From Tannerellaceae bacterium (GTDB lineage: Bacteria > Bacteroidota > Bacteroidia > Bacteroidales > Tannerellaceae), in assembly GCA_031267205.1 (NCBI GenBank), contig JAIRZN010000007.1:1-10434 (forward strand): a stretch of DNA of 10,434 nt. Direction: 5' to 3'. The translations under genes and the position numbers were made by a program. This document shows, in pieces, positions 6,989-10,434 of the stretch. The notes under the pieces were generated by a model. That model saw nothing but the letters and a program-made list of their open reading frames with translations. It did no database searches and had not been told where the DNA came from. Every line of letters begins with the position of its first letter. Within the stretch, counting starts at the first letter, position 1.

Positions 6989-9900
6989 ATGAAAGCACAT
7001 CAATTTTTGTTTCCTCTCGTAGGTATCTTAAGCGCTTACGTGATGTTCTCCTGCAGTTCACCCAAAGGCGACGGGCAGGATTATTATACGCGGGGAATAG
7101 GCGTTTACCCTGGCGATCCGGCAGAGGATTTCGCTCCGGAGCTCGTGGTTGACAATAGCTACCGGAATATAGCTAAGCTGAGGAGCGCCTACCACTCTTC
7201 AAGCTATGACTACAACCTGACGGCGCAGCTCGTTACCGACGGTATCCTGTCCGAAAACTTGCCGGCTACCATCAACGTCTCTACGCAAAACGGAGACCTT
7301 CTCAAAAACGAACGCGAGTGGCTGTTCGACGGTAAAAGCGATTCGAGATACCGTGTGCAGGGCAATGACGTCTTCCTGCAACTCGCAATGAACAATATGG
7401 ATGTCCGGGCCGACAAAATCGTCCTCCGGGGCAGCGTTACTTACGACGAAAACATGCCGAGGGGCTATGAAGTCGCAGCCTACGGCTCCAACGACGGCGT
7501 CGAGTGGAATCTAATCGGACAGGAGAAGGGGGCTGGGCGTATCGGAACGGAACCGCAGCGTTTCCGTGGATTCGGAGGCTTCAGGTTACCGCCCGTCGAT
7601 CCTGACGCACCCAAACCTTCCTTTACCTTCAGCTTCTCGCCTCCTGAACCGTCGACGAACATAAACCAGGAGTTTGCGCTCGACCATACGGCTGACTATT
7701 CTTATTACAAAATCGCCCTCAAGATGCCGTCGGCTAAAGAATGGGCCTTCAGCGACTGGGATTTCTATAAAGGCGACGAACTGCTGCTTATCACGCCCTC
7801 AAGCTATTTTGAAAGCGCATGGGAAAGTGCCGGAACGGGTGAAGAATGGGTTTATGTGGACTTCGGCGCGCCGGCTTCCTTCGATAAAGTCAACCTGCAC
7901 TGGCTCAACAAGGCTACGGAGGGCGCCATACAGGTGTCGACGGATGCCGTGTCGTGGAACGATGTCGCCGCACTGCCGGGAGGTAGCGATAAAACGGACG
8001 ACGTAACTCTCGACAAAACGGAGAACGGACGATATGTAAGAGTCCTGATGAAACAGCCTGAAAACAATAGCCGCTACATCCTCAGCGAACTCGAAGTATG
8101 GGGAAAGGGCGGCCTAACGCCGCGCCCGCAGAAAACCCTCGCTCCCGATGGAAACAGGCTGACGCTTAGCGGTGGCGGTTGGATGCTGCAAAGGGCTTCC
8201 GAAGTGAACGCCTCAGGCGAAGACATATCGCGCACAGGCTTTGCTCACGACAATTGGATCTTCGCAACCGTGCCGGGTACGGTGCTCACAAGCTACATGA
8301 GAATCGGTGCGCTGCCGGACCCTAACTATGCCGACAACCAACTCCAGGTCTCCGAATCGTTCTTCAACTCCGATTTCTGGTATCGAAACGAGTTTTCGCT
8401 GCCGCAGGGATTCGGCGGAGGAAGGATTTTCCTTAATTTCGACGGAATAAACTGGAAAGCCAACGTCTATGTCAACGGACGGAAGGCGGGACGCATTGAG
8501 GGCGCCTTTATGAGAGGCAAATTCGACGTTACCGACCTTGTCAGCCCCGGCAAGGACAACGCCATCGCCGTGGAACTGATCAAAAACGCTCACGTCGGCG
8601 CCATAAAAGAACAGACTGCCATCAGCACAGACCAGAACGGCGGCATACTCGGTGCGGATAATCCTACCTTCCACGCTTCTGTCGGCTGGGACTGGATACC
8701 TACCATACGCGGCCGAAACGCCGGTATCTGGAATGATGTCTTCATCACTCACACAGGCGCCGTTACAATAGAAGATCCTTTTATCCGCGCCGAACTGCCG
8801 CTGCCTGATACAACGTCGTCGACTTTGTTTGTCGAAGTCGCTCTCCGAAATCATACCGACGGAGCCGTCACCGGAATCCTCAAGGGCTTATACGGCGATG
8901 CGGCCTTCGAGCAGGAGGTATCCCTCAATGCATCGGAAACAAAGATTGTAAAACTTAGTCCCCTCACCACGCCCGCGCTCAATATCCGCAACCCCAAGCT
9001 CTGGTGGCCCAAAGGATACGGCGAACCTTACCTCTACGACGTCAAGCTTAGCTTCGACATCGCCGGAAAAGCTTCCGACCAAACGGCCTTCAAGTCCGGT
9101 ATCCGGCAAATGTCCTTCAACGAAGATAACAACACGCTCACCATGTTCGTCAACGGACGGCGTTTCATAGGATTCGGCGGCAACTGGGGATTCGGGGAAT
9201 CCAACCTCAACTATCGGGGACGTGAGTATGACATCGCCGTCGCTTATCACGCAGACATGAATTTCACCATGATACGCAACTGGGTCGGGCAGATCGGAGA
9301 CGAAGAATTTTACGAGGCCTGCGACCGCCACGGCGTAATGGTCTGGCAGGACTTCTGGCTGGCTAATCCCGTAGACGGCCCCAATCCTTACGACGACGAC
9401 CTCTTTATCGCCAACGCCGAAGACTACGTCAAGCGCATACGCAACCACCCGTCAATCGGCATTTACGTAGGACGCAACGAGGGCAATCCGCCACAGGCGC
9501 TCGACGACGCAATCCGCCGCATCATACCCGACAACCATCCGGGCATCCACTACATATCCAACTCCGCCATGGGTGTCGTCAGCGGAGGCGGCCCATACAG
9601 AGCCTTGCCGCCGAGGGATTATTTCCTTCTCTACGGCAACGACAAGTTCCACAGCGAACGCGGAATGCCTAACGTGATGAACTACGAAAGCCTCGTCCAA
9701 ACCTTCTCGCCCCAAGCCCTGTGGCCGCAAAACAGCCAGTATGGATTGCACGACTACACGCTGGCCAGCGCACAATCCGCCGCCTCGTTCAATGCCATGA
9801 TCGAAACGGCCTTCGGACAACCCGCTGACGCCAAGCAGTTCGCAGAATGGGCCCAATGGATCAATTACAACGGATACCGCGCCATATTCGAAGGCCGTAG

Positions 9901-10434
9901 CGAGTACCGCCGAGGCATGCAGCTATGGATGAGCCACCCCGCATGGCCGTCGATGGTGTGGCAGACTTACGACTACTACTTCGACCCGACAGGAGCGTAT
10001 TTCGGCTGCAAAAAAGCTTCGGAACCGATCCATATACAATGGAACCCGGTCTACGACTACAAAAAACAGGACTTTATCGAAGTCGTAAACTATCACGCCC
10101 TCGACCGCACCGCGCTAACCGCCTCGGCCCAACTGATCAATCAGGATGGCTCCGTCCAGTGGAAAAAAGACACCGTGCTCGACGTCCGTGAAGACGCCAC
10201 CGTGAAAGCCTTCAACCTGGAGTTCCCCGAAACGCTCTCGGACACTTACTTCATCAAGCTGACGCTAACCGAAAACGGACAGGTTATATCCGACAATTTC
10301 TACGTCCGGGGCAAGGAAGACGGCAACTACCGCTCGCTCCTCCAACTCCCCAAAGTAAACCTCGACGCATCCACCTCCGTATCCAAAACGGGCGAAGAAT
10401 GGTTGCTGAAGACAACGCTGAAGAACAACACCGC
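6989..10434 (+). CDS. GH2 lipoprotein with two discoidin-like domains (exo-acting beta-glycosidase), 3' end cut by window
   Basis: Retaining GH2 enzyme expected to release sugars from non-reducing ends; 1148 codons are visible without a stop. Signal peptide ends MFSC, Cys22 lipidated. Then: discoidin (F5/8 type C)-like domain one (about 71-262), domain two (about 271-373, ending SELEVWG), GH2 sugar-binding domain (about 390-585, with VPGTV at 428 and GWDWIPTIRGRNAGIW from 566), Ig-like domain (to about 705, with LWWPKGYGEPYLY from 671), TIM barrel (IRNW 762, WQDFW 786), and C-terminal Ig-like domains. Acid/base is Glu831 in GRNEGNPP; nucleophile is Glu890 in HSERGMP. The multi-Ig layout, including a final segment starting near LPKVNLDAS, resembles exo-beta-glucosaminidase (CsxA) and plant endo-beta-mannosidase types, but CsxA has Asp as acid/base where this has Asn-Glu. 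Beta-mannosidase activity would suit the GH26 neighbour; specificity stays open. Start ATG lies 35 bases after GH26 with an AT-rich leader. Perhaps about 100 residues are missing. Confidence 0.93.
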   Translation, partial: MKAHQFLFPLVGILSAYVMFSCSSPKGDGQDYYTRGIGVYPGDPAEDFAPELVVDNSYRNIAKLRSAYHSSSYDYNLTAQLVTDGILSENLPATINVSTQNGDLLKNEREWLFDGKSDSRYRVQGNDVFLQLAMNNMDVRADKIVLRGSVTYDENMPRGYEVAAYGSNDGVEWNLIGQEKGAGRIGTEPQRFRGFGGFRLPPVDPDAPKPSFTFSFSPPEPSTNINQEFALDHTADYSYYKIALKMPSAKEWAFSDWDFYKGDELLLITPSSYFESAWESAGTGEEWVYVDFGAPASFDKVNLHWLNKATEGAIQVSTDAVSWNDVAALPGGSDKTDDVTLDKTENGRYVRVLMKQPENNSRYILSELEVWGKGGLTPRPQKTLAPDGNRLTLSGGGWMLQRASEVNASGEDISRTGFAHDNWIFATVPGTVLTSYMRIGALPDPNYADNQLQVSESFFNSDFWYRNEFSLPQGFGGGRIFLNFDGINWKANVYVNGRKAGRIEGAFMRGKFDVTDLVSPGKDNAIAVELIKNAHVGAIKEQTAISTDQNGGILGADNPTFHASVGWDWIPTIRGRNAGIWNDVFITHTGAVTIEDPFIRAELPLPDTTSSTLFVEVALRNHTDGAVTGILKGLYGDAAFEQEVSLNASETKIVKLSPLTTPALNIRNPKLWWPKGYGEPYLYDVKLSFDIAGKASDQTAFKSGIRQMSFNEDNNTLTMFVNGRRFIGFGGNWGFGESNLNYRGREYDIAVAYHADMNFTMIRNWVGQIGDEEFYEACDRHGVMVWQDFWLANPVDGPNPYDDDLFIANAEDYVKRIRNHPSIGIYVGRNEGNPPQALDDAIRRIIPDNHPGIHYISNSAMGVVSGGGPYRALPPRDYFLLYGNDKFHSERGMPNVMNYESLVQTFSPQALWPQNSQYGLHDYTLASAQSAASFNAMIETAFGQPADAKQFAEWAQWINYNGYRAIFEGRSEYRRGMQLWMSHPAWPSMVWQTYDYYFDPTGAYFGCKKASEPIHIQWNPVYDYKKQDFIEVVNYHALDRTALTASAQLINQDGSVQWKKDTVLDVREDATVKAFNLEFPETLSDTYFIKLTLTENGQVISDNFYVRGKEDGNYRSLLQLPKVNLDASTSVSKTGEEWLLKTTLKNNT

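Larger units (their letters stand above)
221..10434 (+). other. Predicted PUL operon: susC-susD-TIG lipoprotein-GH26-GH2
   Basis: Five plus-strand genes are separated by 1, 36, 90 and 35 bases, with no opposing gene and no clear terminator between them. All five products carry export signals, and at least three of them have good lipoprotein signals. This is the standard order of a Sus-like system: transporter pair, surface protein, then enzymes. No regulator (HTCS, SusR-like, ECF sigma or FecR) and no inner-membrane transporter is in the window, so the locus probably continues on one or both sides. Operon status is inferred from spacing; the hairpin at 5777-5817 may give unequal expression of the two halves. 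Confidence 0.75.

Noticed and set aside
9479..9658. GH2 as an inactive, binding-only protein because of the short gap between catalytic residues
   Set aside because: Both catalytic Glu are present in proper context (GRNEGNPP and HSERGMP), and the other active-site motifs (IRNW, WQDFW) are intact.
8213..9856. Three long, nearly contiguous minus-strand reading frames (8213-8854, 8888-9448, 9452-9856)
   Set aside because: They lie wholly opposite the GH2 gene, whose motifs are clear in the plus strand. Their proteins show no recognisable domain, and the lack of stops follows from the C-ending codons of the real gene.

Overview
The window is most of a polysaccharide utilization locus (PUL) from a Bacteroidales-type member of the Bacteroidota. 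Three things point there: an adjacent SusC/SusD pair, repeated lipoprotein signals with short acidic tails, and AT-rich start regions with almost no Shine-Dalgarno sequence. Base composition looks close to half G+C, so I cannot name a genus.

Layout, all on the plus strand: 1-220 is non-coding leader with a possible folded 5' leader (147-182). At 221-3625 is a SusC-like TonB-dependent transporter that carries an extra N-terminal STN signalling domain. At 3627-5345 is a SusD-like surface glycan-binding lipoprotein, one base after the susC stop. At 5382-5756 is a very small lipoprotein made of little more than one IPT/TIG domain, in the position usually held by a SusE/SusF-like surface glycan-binding protein. 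A strong hairpin occupies 5777-5817. At 5847-6953 is a secreted GH26 glycoside hydrolase, most likely an endo-beta-mannanase. From 6989 to the right edge runs a large GH2 lipoprotein with two N-terminal discoidin-like domains; its 3' end lies outside the window. Gaps between genes are 1 to 90 bases, no gene faces the other way, and I see no clear internal terminator, so one operon is the simplest reading.

Expected division of labour (inference from family knowledge): GH26 cuts internal beta-mannosidic or related bonds, SusD and perhaps the TIG lipoprotein hold the glycan at the surface, SusC imports oligosaccharides using TonB energy, and the GH2 enzyme trims ends. A beta-mannan, glucomannan or other mannose-containing glycan is the leading substrate guess, but the GH2 specificity is uncertain. 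The STN domain predicts control through a FecR-type anti-sigma factor and an ECF sigma factor, neither of which is in the window. The most interesting points are this STN domain, the minimal TIG lipoprotein lying in the same open frame as the GH26 gene and separated from it by one stop codon, the hairpin between them, and the mixed architecture of the GH2 enzyme. I found no RNA gene, mobile element, CRISPR array or integrated element.
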